A DNA stretch of 64,000 nt. Origin: Mesostigma viride (taxonomy: Eukaryota; Streptophyta; Mesostigmatophyceae; Mesostigmatales; Mesostigmataceae). Below, piece after piece: positions 25,974-36,968 of this stretch. The position numbers and the translations under genes were made by a program. Positions within the stretch are counted from its first letter, which is position 1. Every line of letters starts with the position of its first letter. The notes under the pieces were generated by a model, which did no database searches, was not told the origin of the DNA, and was given only the letters and a program-made list of their open reading frames with translations. The stretch is from assembly GCA_009746045.1 (NCBI GenBank), contig RPFO01000104.1, forward strand, positions 6,904,750 to 6,968,749, given 5' to 3'.

Positions 25974-27514
25974 ATGGCGACGACCCAAGAACATGAGGCC
26001 CAGGAACCTGAGCGTACGTATTTTCCCATGCATGTCTGTTTTTGTGTTTCCTTGGTTTGTTTTTTGGGCATTTTCAGCAGCTGACAGGAACGCCATGGTC
26101 ATTTTCTATTCATTCTTTGCAGGCTGGAACCCCTCTGACGACCTTTTTGACCACAACGACTACGACCACCTGGACGACGCAGGCACGGAAGTCAATTCGC
26201 ACGCTGCGATCGACGACCTGGTGGCTCAGTCTCGCCCTGCGGCTGCTCCCAGTACGTGGTCTGCTGTTTTATGCATCCCTTTTCGATTGCCTGCTGGATT
26301 TTGCAGGTGATGGCCACTATCTGTTGGATGTTGCAGGTGATGGCCACTATCTGATACATTTTGCAGTTGTCTGTGTGTTTTCCTTTGCATGCAGGCCTGC
26401 TGCGTGGTGGTCCCAGCTCCCGTTCTCGTTCTGGAGGCGCTGGGCCCAGCGGTGGGGACTTAGCCGCATTGCAGCGCCAGCTGAGGGAGACGCAGGAGGA
26501 GTTGGAGCGCGAGAGGAACCGCAGCAGGCGTCGTTCTTTCTCCCCTGATCCCACTCGCGAAGAGCTCAAGAAGATGCGCTTGGCTCTCGAGGAGGCGAAC
26601 CACAAGATCACGTGGTTCGAGAAGAGGCTGGCGTGCTGCGACATCTGCACCGAGCCCTTCGGCACGGAGGGGAAGTACCCCATCATCTACCTCGTGGAGG
26701 GCGTCCACACCTGCGTCCCTCAGCACTGCAACAGTGCGCTGATATGCTCGAGGCCCACGCTCTGGAGTATAATTCTACCAGGCCCAACGCCCGTGTGATT
26801 GGCAAGCGCTGCCCAGAATGCAAGGAGCTCCTGATGCGCACTGGCAGCCAGTACAAGCGCAATGTGGGTGTCGACAGACTCACATTCACCCTTGTGAATG
26901 TGCGTCTGTGCGCTCGCGGGTGCGGCGGCGAGGTCGTGCTCGGCGAGGAGGCGATTCACGACAACACCTGCGCTAAGCTTGTCAGGCCCTGCCCCAACAA
27001 GCTTTCTCTCCCTGGTGATAACGGCACCGTGACCATCCTGGGCTGCACCTACCAGGCCACCAGCCGCGAGGACTTGGATCGCCACCTGCGCGTGGTGGAC
27101 AACGTGTCAGAGTGTGGTTTCCGTGGTCTGCCGGCCGCCATCGCCGCCGCCGCCGCCGCTGCTGCTCCTCCTGCTGCTCGTGCTGCTGCTCCTGCTGCTG
27201 CTCCTGCTGCTCGCGCTTCTTTCGCTGTTCGCGCTGTGGGGGGGAATGAGAATTACCCCGCGGGAGTCAACGGTTTCCTGTCCGCCCTGCAGTACATCAG
27301 GGATCACCCCCAGTTGGAGTGCTCCGGGTCTGCGGGCAATGCACTGGCTGTGGCCTTCTTTGAGGCACTCGGCGGTGGCGTCGGGTGGGACGCGCTGGCC
27401 ATGAGGCGGTTGGTGGATCGCTTCCGCGACGGGGCGAGGCGCATTGTTGAGAGGGACGCACAGTTGGTTGCTGATGTTCAGCACCGGGAGGTGATTGTGG
27501 TTGAGGATGAGTAG
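25974..27514 (+). CDS. RING-type zinc finger protein, spliced gene
   Basis: The ATG at 25974 opens a 40-base exon. Intron 1 (26014-26122) and intron 2 (26252-26394) both start GTACGT and end CAG, and the frame runs through both junctions. The protein has an acidic start (WNPSDDLFDHNDYDHLDD), a coiled-coil (LQRQLRETQEELERERNRSR), a RING-like finger (CCDICTEPF ... HTCVPQHC ... CPEC) and a further Cys/His region (CARGCGGEV, HDNTC, RPCPNK) like TRAF-type fingers. An Ala-rich spacer precedes a helical C-terminus. A ubiquitin-ligase role is plausible. A frame change near 26730-26735, inside the RING, needs one extra base and may be an assembly error. Intron 2 carries a direct repeat of GCAGGTGATGGCCACTATCT. 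Confidence 0.65.
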
Positions 27515-27615
27515 GGGGTCTAGAAAGGGGAAGGGGCTATTCCTCCCTGTAGTGAGTGTGCCCTTGGAGGCACCTCGTTGAGGACATGGTTGATTAGGAC
27601 TTTGCCTATTGTACA

Positions 27616-27660
27616 TTGTAATAAATAAGACTCATTGCATGCAAATCCAACACCAATGCA
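27616..27660 (+). promoter_or_regulatory. 3' flank element of the RING-type gene
   Basis: This is the partner of 22860-22904. It contains AATAAATAAG and the palindrome TTGCATGCAA and lies about 100 bases below the stop, so it is probably the poly(A) region. Confidence 0.55.
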
Positions 27661-27885
27661 TCATTAGATAGGAACCCGCGGCCCGCGAATAGGACTTGAA
27701 CGGATATCCCATGATACTAGAGGTTCCCACGATACTGGCACCTGTCACGGTACGGCCAGGTGGACGGCCGGATGGACGGTGGGGTCGCCCTAGGGTTTAG
27801 TAGGAACGACATAGCGACATGATTGTAGTACCGGTAGTGTACGCGAGAAGCATACGACGTCGTAACCTACGGGACCGAGTACCGG

Positions 27886-28065
27886 GATCGTAAATTACCA
27901 ACTCGTAAATTACTACCTCGCAAATTACTACCTCGTACCTTACTACCTCGTAAATTACTACCTCGTACATTACTACCTCGTACATTACTACCTCGTACAT
28001 TACTACCTCGTAAATTACTACCTCGTAAATTACTACCTCGTAAATTACTACCTCGTAAATTACGA
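27886..28065 (+). repeat. 15-bp tandem repeat (CTCGTAAATTACTAC)
   Basis: About twelve copies with variants CTCGTACATTACTAC and CTCGCAAATTACTAC. Because 15 is a multiple of three, the minus strand reads as a long EVVIY pentapeptide array inside an open frame (27797-28717). The rest of that frame does not look like a real gene. Confidence 0.85.
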
Positions 28066-28599
28066 CGTCGGATCTTACCTCGGATCTAACTCGTAGCTTA
28101 CGAGAAAGATCCGAACTCTTATACAAACGGTAAGAGTAGTCTGTGCCGTAAATTACCACCTCGTAATTTACGCCTCGGATCCTTTTTACTACCCTCGGAC
28201 GAAAAGTATAGTGTGGTGCAGGCTGGGGAGCAAGGGCCGGTTGAGGCTGCTCTGGTGCGGGCGCGGGGATAAGGGCCGCGCCCTGCTGACGCAGCGGTCG
28301 GTCGTTGGCACCTCGAACGGGTGACCGTTCGCGTTCCCGAGCTCGGCCGGGTTGTCCGGGCCCAGCGGCCGCCCCTGTCAAGTCCGAAGCTGAACCGGTG
28401 TGCTCGACACGGTCCAGGGAACCGTGATTGTCCCTGGGGTGGAACGGCGCCTGTCGCGTCTCGCGCCGGCGTGACTCCCGCAGCTCTTCTTGCTGACGAG
28501 ATTCCCGTGACGTGTGCCGGCGTCTCTCCCGCGCCCCGTGAGCGTGGTACAAGTCCTGTGCCGAGTCCCGACGTGCTTCCCACCAATATATATATTCCC

Positions 28600-29027
28600 C
28601 CAACCACCGGCCTGACATCGTGGTGCTGGACTTTGAGGGGGGTGGCCGGCATCTGCTTATTGACGTTTCGGTGGCGCGGCCCTTGGCTCTTAGCCACGTG
28701 GCTGGGGCCTCCCTCACGGCAGGTTACACGGCGGACCGGGCGGAGCGGGCCAAGCTCCTGGCCTACGGCGACGTCGGGCACCATCGTGTGGTGCCCTTTG
28801 TCCTGGAGGAGTTTGGGGCCATGGGGCCCCTGACCTCCGCCTTCTTCAAGGAGTGTTGCCGGCTCCGGGAGGACCGGCTGGACCTGGAGGGCCAGCGGGC
28901 CCCATGGTCGGCGCGGACCTGGACGTCATATTGGCGTCAGCGCTTGTCGGTGGCGCTGACTCGGGCCATGGCTGACATCATGCTCCGCCGTACGCGGGCT
29001 GATTTTGCGGTGCAGCAGGGCTATTAG
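28600..29027 (+). pseudogene. PD-(D/E)xK-like domain fragment, copy 1
   Basis: The frame from HRPDIVVLDFEGGGRHLL through LIDVSVARPLA to AERAKLLAYG has the order PD, D-V-x-V, then a Lys after about 30 residues. This is the layout of the restriction-like endonuclease domain that follows reverse transcriptase in some retroelements. The remainder (VVPFVLEEFGAMGP, REDRLDLEGQ, SYWRQRLSVALTR) is shared with the minus-strand copy at 29386-29997. No RT is attached, so it is either a 3' remnant or a gene derived from it. The upstream frame closes near the CCCCC run at 28601-28605. Confidence 0.5.
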
Positions 29028-29385
29028 GTTCCTCCCGTTAGGCGTTTCCATTGGTCTTATCGTAGTATAGAGCTTTGACATGGCTCTGTACATAGCTAGG
29101 TTTATATAGCTGGGCGTTTGCTTTGGTTTGAGTGATTTCACTCTGCTGTAAGTAATTATATTTTTAATATATATATTCATTGAGAATGATAGATTACGGA
29201 GGTGAGATAGGCATGCAACATAAGGAAAAACCCGATAACTGGGAGAATAACCCTGAAGAAATTAATAGTAATCTGACACAGACATCCAAGGATCACGCCA
29301 GCGGCACAAGGTACAACTAACTATACATCACAAAACTACACGCAGCAACAGCGCTGCCGGCCCACCATGCAGGCCTGGAAGGGAT
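29028..29385. other. AT-rich spacer
   Basis: The stretch holds AT-rich sequence including a TATATATA run near 29165 and no ORF I can support. Confidence 0.5.
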
Positions 29386-29997
29386 CTAGACCGCATGGGT
29401 CGCGACAAAGTCGGCCCGGGTGCGGCGGAATAACACATCAGCCACGGTGCGAGTGAGGGCGAGTGACAGACGCTGCCGCCAATACGAGGACCACGTGCGG
29501 GCCGACCACGGGGCGGTCTGACCCTCGAGGTCGAGGCGGTCTTCACGGCGCTGGCAGCACTCGTGGAAAAACTCCGCTGTCTTGGGGCCCATGGCCCCGA
29601 ACTCCTCAAGGACAAAGGGGATGACCCGGTGGGGCCCCACATTGCCGTAGGAGGCAAACTTGTCGCGCTCAGCCACAGCGGCAGCAGCGCCGGCATCCAC
29701 AGCCGCCCGGAGGATGTGGCGACCGGAAAGCGGCCGAGCCACGGAGACATCGATGAGCAGGTGGCAACCCTGCCCGTCGTAGTCTTTAATATCTTTAATA
29801 TATATATCGCCACGCTCGTCACGCCGTCGGATAGACCCGCATGGCGTTTCATGACGTGCCGATTGTCCGCCACGCTCGTGGCGCGGGGCAGGGCGGCTCT
29901 CACCGTGTCTCTGCCCGGACCTGTCCCGCGGGGCCACCACCACACTTGGTCGACCCCGAGGACGCCCCTTAGTAGGGAACCTCCTGGTGCGAGCCAT
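29386..29997 (-). CDS. PD-(D/E)xK-like domain protein, copy 2, starting at an LTR edge
   Basis: The 203-residue ORF has a basic start (MARTRRFPTKGRPRGRP), then DYDGQGCHLLIDVSVARPLS and AERDKFASYG, and the same C-terminal block as copy 1: VIPFVLEEFGAMGP, REDRLDLEGQTAPWSART, SYWRQRLSLALTR. The first acidic motif (PD) of copy 1 is replaced here by a KDIKDYDG segment, so nuclease activity is doubtful. The ATG at 29997 lies four bases from the end of LTR 30001-30519, which is oriented to read into it, so the LTR probably supplies the promoter. Intact frame argues for recent insertion or use by the host. Confidence 0.55.
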   Translation of the reverse strand: MARTRRFPTKGRPRGRPSVVVAPRDRSGQRHGESRPAPRHERGGQSARHETPCGSIRRRDERGDIYIKDIKDYDGQGCHLLIDVSVARPLSGRHILRAAVDAGAAAAVAERDKFASYGNVGPHRVIPFVLEEFGAMGPKTAEFFHECCQRREDRLDLEGQTAPWSARTWSSYWRQRLSLALTRTVADVLFRRTRADFVATHAV

Positions 29998-30000
29998 CAC

Positions 30001-30519
30001 AGTTAAGGCACTTGTGCGTTGGATGCGAACGTGTGTTTGATTATGCAATGGCTGGCATATATCAATCCATGCAAGCTTGCCAAGCTGGATTGCATGGGCA
30101 CGTAGGTTAGGGTAACCTAGCTATCCTGCCCTAGTGCTAACCAATGAGGTGCTGGCTCCGTCCAGCTAGATCTCCTCCAGCTAGGACTGATACGATGCCC
30201 ACAGGCCCCGACTGCCTAACAGCACTACGTGGATGGTCCTGGACCTCTCCTAGGACCTCCGTACAGGACTAGCACTGCAGCCCACCTTGTGGTCTGCCTC
30301 ACAGCTCATAACCCTACCACGTGAGTACCACGTGCGTGTGCCCTACATATCTCAGTGCTAATATCTAGCACCCACGTGCCCAATATGGCACGTGCGGATC
30401 TAAACCCTAGTAGAGATATGTCCAGTGTACTACACCACCGCCCATGTCCGTATCCCACTTGGGAGACGGGGACAACGCCACATGTACTGATAGTCTAGGC
30501 CTGAAGCCCTAGAATAACT
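30001..30519 (-). repeat. 3' LTR of element B
   Basis: The repeat matches 48729-49251 in the same orientation with about nine substitutions and one 4-base gap. Its ends on the minus strand are AGTTA...TAACT, a 5-base inverted pair, instead of TG...CA. A purine-rich stretch (AAAGAAAAGTAATAATGGG) precedes it, suitable as a polypurine tract. Confidence 0.75.
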
Positions 30520-31368
30520 CCCATTATTACTTTTCTTTGGGGAGTGAGGGGAAGACTCTTCCCACAACCCACTCATATGCCAACCGCGCCGCCCGGCACT
30601 GAACGCAAATGGTTTTCACCTTTGCGGAGTGCCTGATCAGAATATACGCTTGGCTGATTTCGATAGTACCGGCTACGCCCCCTTCTACTAAAAAGAAGGA
30701 TTCAGCCGTGTTCAGCCCGTCTCACGTTGCGAGACTGAACAAGTCTCGCGTGCAGACACGTGTGTAGTACTCCTACACACAGATCTCGAGTGATTTATCT
30801 AGTACCAAATCCGACAGGCTTGCATCACTCCCCGGACAGGAGAACTTTTGCGGATTCATGACTGTAGGTGTAAGTTGGCGATGCCATGGTAACCGGAGAC
30901 GTCCGTCCTATAGTCAGCAAAACTGGTGCGAGAGGTCCCCAGTTCGATTCCGGTCGGATTCATTTGCAGATCGCGTTTTTCCGCGTTTTCCGCGGCCCGG
31001 CACTGAACGCAAATGGTTTTCACCTTTGCGGAGTGCCTGATCAGAATATGCCAACCTACTGCATATAAACAAGGTTCCCCACAGGGACAACCAGGACACG
31101 TACTGAAAGAGATGCATTATTAAAAGCGCCCATAGCTCCTCTGTGTTGGATATAACATCCACACTGGTTGGATGCCTGTATTGGGAAAACCAAGTCAGAA
31201 AAATAGAACCACACGTTTTATTGACAAAGAACAAGCCATCAATAAAGGAGGACCCTTCTGACCTCAATCTTTAATGACGCAAAGAGAGTCTTACGGGTGG
31301 ACACTTCAGTCCCTGCCACCCCATGACCACCCTCCTATCTGGTGCTAACAACCCTAGGCTGAGGCACT
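30520..31368 (-). other. Untranslated 3' part of element B with a 57-bp direct repeat and tRNA-like stretch
   Basis: The motif CACTGAACGCAAATGGTTTT continuing to TGATCAGAATAT occurs twice (about 30595-30643 and 31000-31048). Between them TATAGTCAGC...AACTGG and AGTTCGATTCC resemble the A and B boxes of a tRNA gene, at 30902-30960, but the stretch is too short (57 bases between pairing ends) for a functional tRNA. No ORF. Confidence 0.4.
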
Positions 31369-31934
31369 TCACCCTCTGCCTTCATACGGGCTCATCAGCT
31401 TGTATAGGACTCTATACTGAGGCCCTGCAGCTTGGGGCACTTTTGTGAGTGCATCAGCTGCATTGTCAGGGTCTCTGATGTGAGTCTTGGACTCCAGATA
31501 GGTACACTCCTGCTTGAGGACAATCCAGTCCAAATCAGTGTGCACAGCCAAGGGGTTCTAGCTCCAGGAAAGAGAGAAGGGATTGACTGTCAGTCAGCAG
31601 ATGGGATTTGACACCAGCATAACTACCAGCCTGATGCTGCAACCACACCAGCAGCAGATGGTTCAAGTACCTGGCATGCAACACAGAGGAGACCACAGCA
31701 CGGCATTCTGCTACATTGCTGCTGACTGCCTTGCGCTTGTGGAGTCTGCTGAACCAGGAAACCAAAGACTGCTTGCCAGTGGGGTTAGACAACATAAATA
31801 GACCTGCCTCTCTGGCTTGTACCTTAGTGATTACCCGTGACTCCATGGAACTGTCCATCATGCATGTGATGTGGATGGGTTGGAACAGATCCAAGGCATG
31901 AAGAATAAGGGGAGGGCCATCATGCAACACCTGT
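31369..31934 (-). pseudogene. RNase H part of element B pol
   Basis: Two ORFs cover the RNase H domain: MMDSSMESR (first Asp), AECRAVVSS (Glu), LLTDSQSLLSF (Asp), then HIRDPDNAADALTK (last Asp). The order and spacing match element A RNase H (YSDSS, AECRAYAE, LCDNLH, NVADALSK). A frame break lies near 31550. The upstream end at the TTAA 31935-31938 is where RT was split. Confidence 0.75.
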
Positions 31935-31974
31935 TTAAGGGGAGGGTCCCATAGAAATATATCAAAACTTACCC

Positions 31975-33755
31975 CCCCTAATAACTACAGAAATGCAACT
32001 GACAACCATTGAATGATGTTTGGGGACCATAAACATGATGTCTGGGCATGCATACCACCACTTGTTGGGGGTACTACCCCCAGCCATACACTGGATATGA
32101 GCTAAAAATAGAAAAAAACGCTGTCCGGGGCACATCTTGCCCAGAACAGTGGGAGAACCAGTTGCATGAAAAAAGCACAACCCATATAAAAATGTCATGG
32201 GACATTGTTTCTACCTAATTGGATCAACAAAATCAGCACATCCCTTTGAGTTATTAATTTTTGGGCCAAAAATACGCTTTTTTAGGCGGGGCGTCCCCAT
32301 ACACACTCATAACACAACAATTAGGCCTGAAAAGCACAAGTCAAATTCTGTCATGACCATAGAAGGCACTGTCAAAGTTTGGTGGCATTCTGAGCTCAGC
32401 TGTAGCAGTTATTAATTTTGGCAGTTGGCCACCTGTGCAGACGCTAAGGAAGGCATTAGTGAGTATTAAGGCACACTAACACTTCCTATGCCATCCAAAA
32501 GGCTCCTGACCATGCCCAATTCGACCACAATGTACAAGGAGGTGGCTGGGCACGTCATGTGCCCTTGCCTTACCTCGACACGGCAACCTGTTGCGTGTGT
32601 GCACAACAATGAGGCAGGTAGCTCTACATGCCTAGCCAACACTTCTAAAGCATATTCCAGGTTTATGGTGTGGGCATCATCCCAAAACCAAGCTCAAACA
32701 CACCCTAGAAAGCCATATCCACTAATTGCCCAACAAGGGTAACAACAGACAGTCCACAGAGAAAGCAGAAGTATTATACATGCTGCTTGCCAAGGCTTCT
32801 TACCATGGTTACCTTGCCTTGCTAGCATATGAATTAGGGCTCTCCCATTTTAGTGGGAGAAAGGCCAACAAGACAACGATAACCCCTACCTACGCGCAGT
32901 TCCACCCATGCAGTATGCCCCTCAGAAAAACCACTGCCACCTTTCTTTCCAGCGCACTTGTTTGCCAAGAAACAAACTCAAGCTTGTGAGCCTCTAACCA
33001 CAATGAAGCCTCTGCTAAGAAAGGCCGCGTCAATATTCACACAAAACTGAGTGCTGTTAGCAATCTCCTTCCAAGAAACCACTCAGCAAATCCCTGACAA
33101 CTTGAAGATATGCCACGGTCACGCTTTGACACATCCCAGCCATGCAACGTACATAAAAACCACTGAAAGGTGCCAGGAATCTGGCGATGCGCAGCACGGA
33201 ATGGCATTATACCTGGCGCTAACTGCACGGAAAGAAGCCGAAAACTTGCGTTGATAACCCATAAACGAAGCGAAACATTCATAGGGTCACGTTGATCACA
33301 CGATCGTACCATTACCGGAATTGTCCTTCGCCCAGCGGCGCAAGAAAGAACAACCTTCCATGGAATAATAAGACGCGCATCCCGCGAGCCTGGAGAGTGT
33401 CTTACCGATCATGACGGAACTCTTGCCGAAACCCAGCAAATTTTTTAAAGCTTTACCAATAACGATTTAAACGCATCCTTGACGCTAGGTAAAGCCCATA
33501 AAACCTGACAATCACCGCCGCCAGCGTGCATTCTAATTTATTCCTCTCGACGAAAACATCAGATTGGACCCCCGTGGCGATGGTCATCAATAAAATCATC
33601 GACACTGCAAAAAACGCGAACTCCGCTACGAAGTAGTATCATTTACTCATCGTCTTTAAGATTCGCTCAGTTTCTCTGCATTCCGCGAGCTATCTTTTTC
33701 TACTCTGCCTGAAAGCACGTCGCCATGGCCAGCTCCGGTAGGGGTGCGCGCCCCG
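31975..33755. other. Insert sequence without supported genes
   Basis: Only short ORFs below 95 codons with no recognisable motif occur. Composition is near 45-50% GC. I see no known repeat here. Confidence 0.4.
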
Positions 33756-33756
33756 A

Positions 33757-33978
33757 GGAGGGGTGACATGTCCAGCCAAAATTTCACGGGTACTAGGGTC
33801 TGGCCCCAAGGCTGCCGGTGGCTGCATTGGTCCGGCCCCTATATAAATATAGGGGCTGCGGCTGAAATAGCCTGCCGGCGGGTGGTCATGGCCCCCATAT
33901 GGCGAGCCTACTGCCAAAGGGGATTTGCCACGTGGCAAGTGCTCGTCTGCTGCGTTGTCTTCACACGCTTCCGCGTCT
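33757..33978 (+). repeat. GGAGGGGTGACAT-family repeat, copy 1
   Basis: The 222-base sequence recurs at 56776-56997 with only about two differences. It starts GAGGGGTGACATGTCC and contains ATATAGGGGCTGCGG and GCCACGTGGCAAG. Diverged relatives start at 54958 and, inverted, end at 39678 and 56625. Confidence 0.8.
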
Positions 33979-34008
33979 GGAACGACCGAACGGGAGGGCA
34001 GTCCTGTG

Positions 34009-34204
34009 CCGGGACGATTGGATGGGAACTAATATCTTTCTCACGACGTGAGACAACGACAGGACGGGAACTCATCGTTTTCTCACGACGTGAGACAAGG
34101 ACGGGATGGGAACTAATCTTTTTCTCACCCCGTGAGACAACGACGGGATGCGAACTAATATCTTTCTCACCCCCGTTAGACAACGACGGGATTATCTTTC
34201 TCAT
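34009..34204 (-). repeat. About 43-bp minisatellite, short array
   Basis: Four to five units of GATGGGAACTAATATCTTTC plus CACGACGTGAGACAACGAC. It is the inverted counterpart of the longer array at 37775-38330. Confidence 0.8.
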
Positions 34205-34960
34205 CAGATAGCGGCGTGGGAATACAGACTGGCTATCGATACTGACTGATCTATATCAAGTCAGACGGTATTAGGCATTAATAATGGTTATTTCATATTG
34301 TGATAACTCTGTCGGGTGGGAATAAACTGACCGCCTAATTACTGACGTGAGGACTAGCACGTCGATGCATTTTCCTTCGGCCCTGCTGCTTCGAATAACA
34401 CCCACCCACTTTTTAAGGAAGCGATAATGTCGAGCAGCTCCATGCATCCATTCTGCCACACAACCATGCGCTTTCCATGCACGAGACGACCAGCATATGA
34501 CGCATGAAATTGTGTGGATCCGGACGCGTGAAAATTGAAGCCTGCCTTTTCAATTGCCGCATTACCGAGTCAATTTCGGGACCATGAAGATGAGATGGAT
34601 TTGGAAATGGATGGCAGTGTACGTTTCAGACAGAACTACGAGGCGTACGGTTACATCTGGACCTAGATGGCTACATGCTTCGAAGGAGGGATGTCGCGTG
34701 ATCAGTGCTTTTGTTCACAGCGGCCAGGAGTTTAAATTGTGAGCATCACTGCTGCGGGTTCCTCTCTGTATCTCAAATGGAATTACCGTCAATGTAGGTC
34801 ACAAACCTAGCTTGTCATACCATATGCTGCCGCACAATAGAAGGATGGCGCAAGTCTTGCAATGGCGATTGGAATTCTTAGAGTAGCAAGATACATGTAA
34901 TCTGGCACGGCCGCATATGCCGCACAACAATGCCGGCAGTTACCACTAGTGTACTCGTCC
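34205..34960. other. Insert sequence without supported genes
   Basis: No ORF above 65 codons and no motif. It separates the short minisatellite from the CCCA array. Confidence 0.4.
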
Positions 34961-35436
34961 CACCCACCCACCCACCCACGCGCCCACCCACCCACCCACC
35001 CACCCACCCACCCACCCACCCACCCACCCACCCACCCACCCACCCACCCACCCACCCACCCACCCACCCACCCACCCACCCACCCACCCACCCACCCACC
35101 CACCCACCCACCCACCCACCCACCCACCCACCCACCCACCCACCCACCCACCCACCCACCCACCCACCCACCCACCCACCCACCCACCCACCCACCCACC
35201 CACCCACCCACCCACCCACCCACCCACCCACCCACCCACCCACCCACCCACCCACCCACCCACCCACCCACCCACCCACCCACCCACCCACCCACCCACC
35301 CACCCACCCACCCACCCATCCATCCATCCATCCATCCATCCATCCATCCATCCATCCATCCATCCATCCATCCATCCATCCATCCATCCATCCATCCATC
35401 CATCCATCCATCCATCCATCCATCCATCCATCCATC
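34961..35436 (+). repeat. (CCCA)n then (CATC)n microsatellite
   Basis: About 90 CCCA units, with a CGCG interruption near the start, change abruptly near 35318 to about 29 CATC units. A single base change converts one unit into the other. ORFs across it in all frames are repeat artefacts. Confidence 0.95.
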
Positions 35437-36665
35437 GGGGTTAATACTCGGACGTGCATGACTCCCCAACGGGAGTACGAGTTTGCTTATTTAACTAACA
35501 CAGGTGCTCCGCGGAGCTCCCCATCGGGTCGACCGCTTTATCACATGAATGAATTATTAATGGTGAGAGACCACATGTTATTGAATAATGGTGAGGCACC
35601 ACACTGCAACTGATGCATGTGGATGGAGCAGATGTGGAGCCACGGTGGTACGACAAAACACTTTGAATTAGGGCACGTGCTGGCATTTTCAAGAATCATG
35701 CCACACGCATTCCATTACATGCACCACGTGCAAGCATATATATGAGAAGCTATGATGGGTTCAATGGACTCACTTCACAAGGGCATCTAACACAATGCAT
35801 GCATGTAGTGAAAACCCTACCTGCACCGGGGTGGGTACAATAATAAGGCAGTCAGGCAGGCCTTCTCCATGACATACCCACATGGTATGTCACAGTATTG
35901 CTATATACTTGCAACATCAAGTACAAGAATACAACAAAAAAGCCTGTCATTTGGGTGTGCAATGGAAGTTGTATACACAGGTAGAGCGCGAGAAAGGTAC
36001 AGATACACGGTGTTATTCCAACAAGAGTGAGCCACATGGGTAACACCCCAATGCATCCAGCAAGTTCATGATTGAGGTAGGCAGCTCATGTGGCATTGAA
36101 AATGCTCTGCTCGCCCTTAGCCAGTTGCTGGCGGCCAACACCATCAGCTTAGCTCTGGCCAAGGTAGCAGAGAGCAGCAACGGAAGCAGATAGCAGCACT
36201 TGCAAACCGCATGTAGCCCAGACCCCTCTGTTCACGTCAGTAACGCAAGAGATGCACATGATGCATGCAAGAAAGCCAGCAAGCCAGCAACATGCCAACA
36301 CTAGCCAGCACACATGCAGCAAGCACCGCGAGCACTTACCACAAAGACGATATCACATCCCCAATCTCCTAGTACCTAGATAACTAGTTGAGGCTGATTG
36401 CGGGTGGGGCCCACTCAGACGATGAAAGGTGGCGACCTGCCAAAAATTGCCGCACATTGTGTACAGCACTGTCAATGCTACGTGACCTCTCAACAGAGGC
36501 CCATGTTCCATCACCACATGCACCAACAAGGCAAACAATCACAGACAGCCACCAATGCAAGCAATACAGCTATGTTAATAACCCAGAGATGCAAACGGGC
36601 ACAAAAGTCAGCGATGCAAGACACCTAGGCAGTACTGAACGCATGGAACGATAGCGGCGACAACA
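35437..36665. other. Insert sequence without supported genes
   Basis: Only short ORFs without motifs. Several TGCATG-rich patches occur. Nothing can be annotated. Confidence 0.4.
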
Positions 36666-36968
36666 ATGGCAGCCATGACAGCCATGACAGCCATGACAGC
36701 CATGACAGCCAAGACAGCCACGCCAGCCATGACAGCCACGACAGCCACGACAGCCACGACAGCCACGACGGCCACGACGGCCACGACGGCCACGACGGCC
36801 ACGACGGCCACGACGGCCACGACGGCCACGACGGCCACGACGGCCACGACGGCCACGACGGCCACGACGGCCACGACGGCCATGACGGCCATGACGGCCA
36901 TGACGGCCATGACGGCCATGACGGCCATGACGGCCATGACGGCCATGACAGCCATGACAGCCATGACA
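36666..36968 (+). repeat. 9-bp tandem repeat (GACGGCCAC/GACAGCCAT)
   Basis: About 33 units arranged in blocks: ACAGCCATG at both ends, ACGGCCACG in the middle and ACGGCCATG to the right. The block structure suggests unequal crossover or slippage outward from the centre. Confidence 0.95.

Noticed and set aside
34930-35613. Long ORFs on both strands (THPP and GWVG repeats)
   Set aside because: They are translations of the CCCA/CATC microsatellite, open in every frame.
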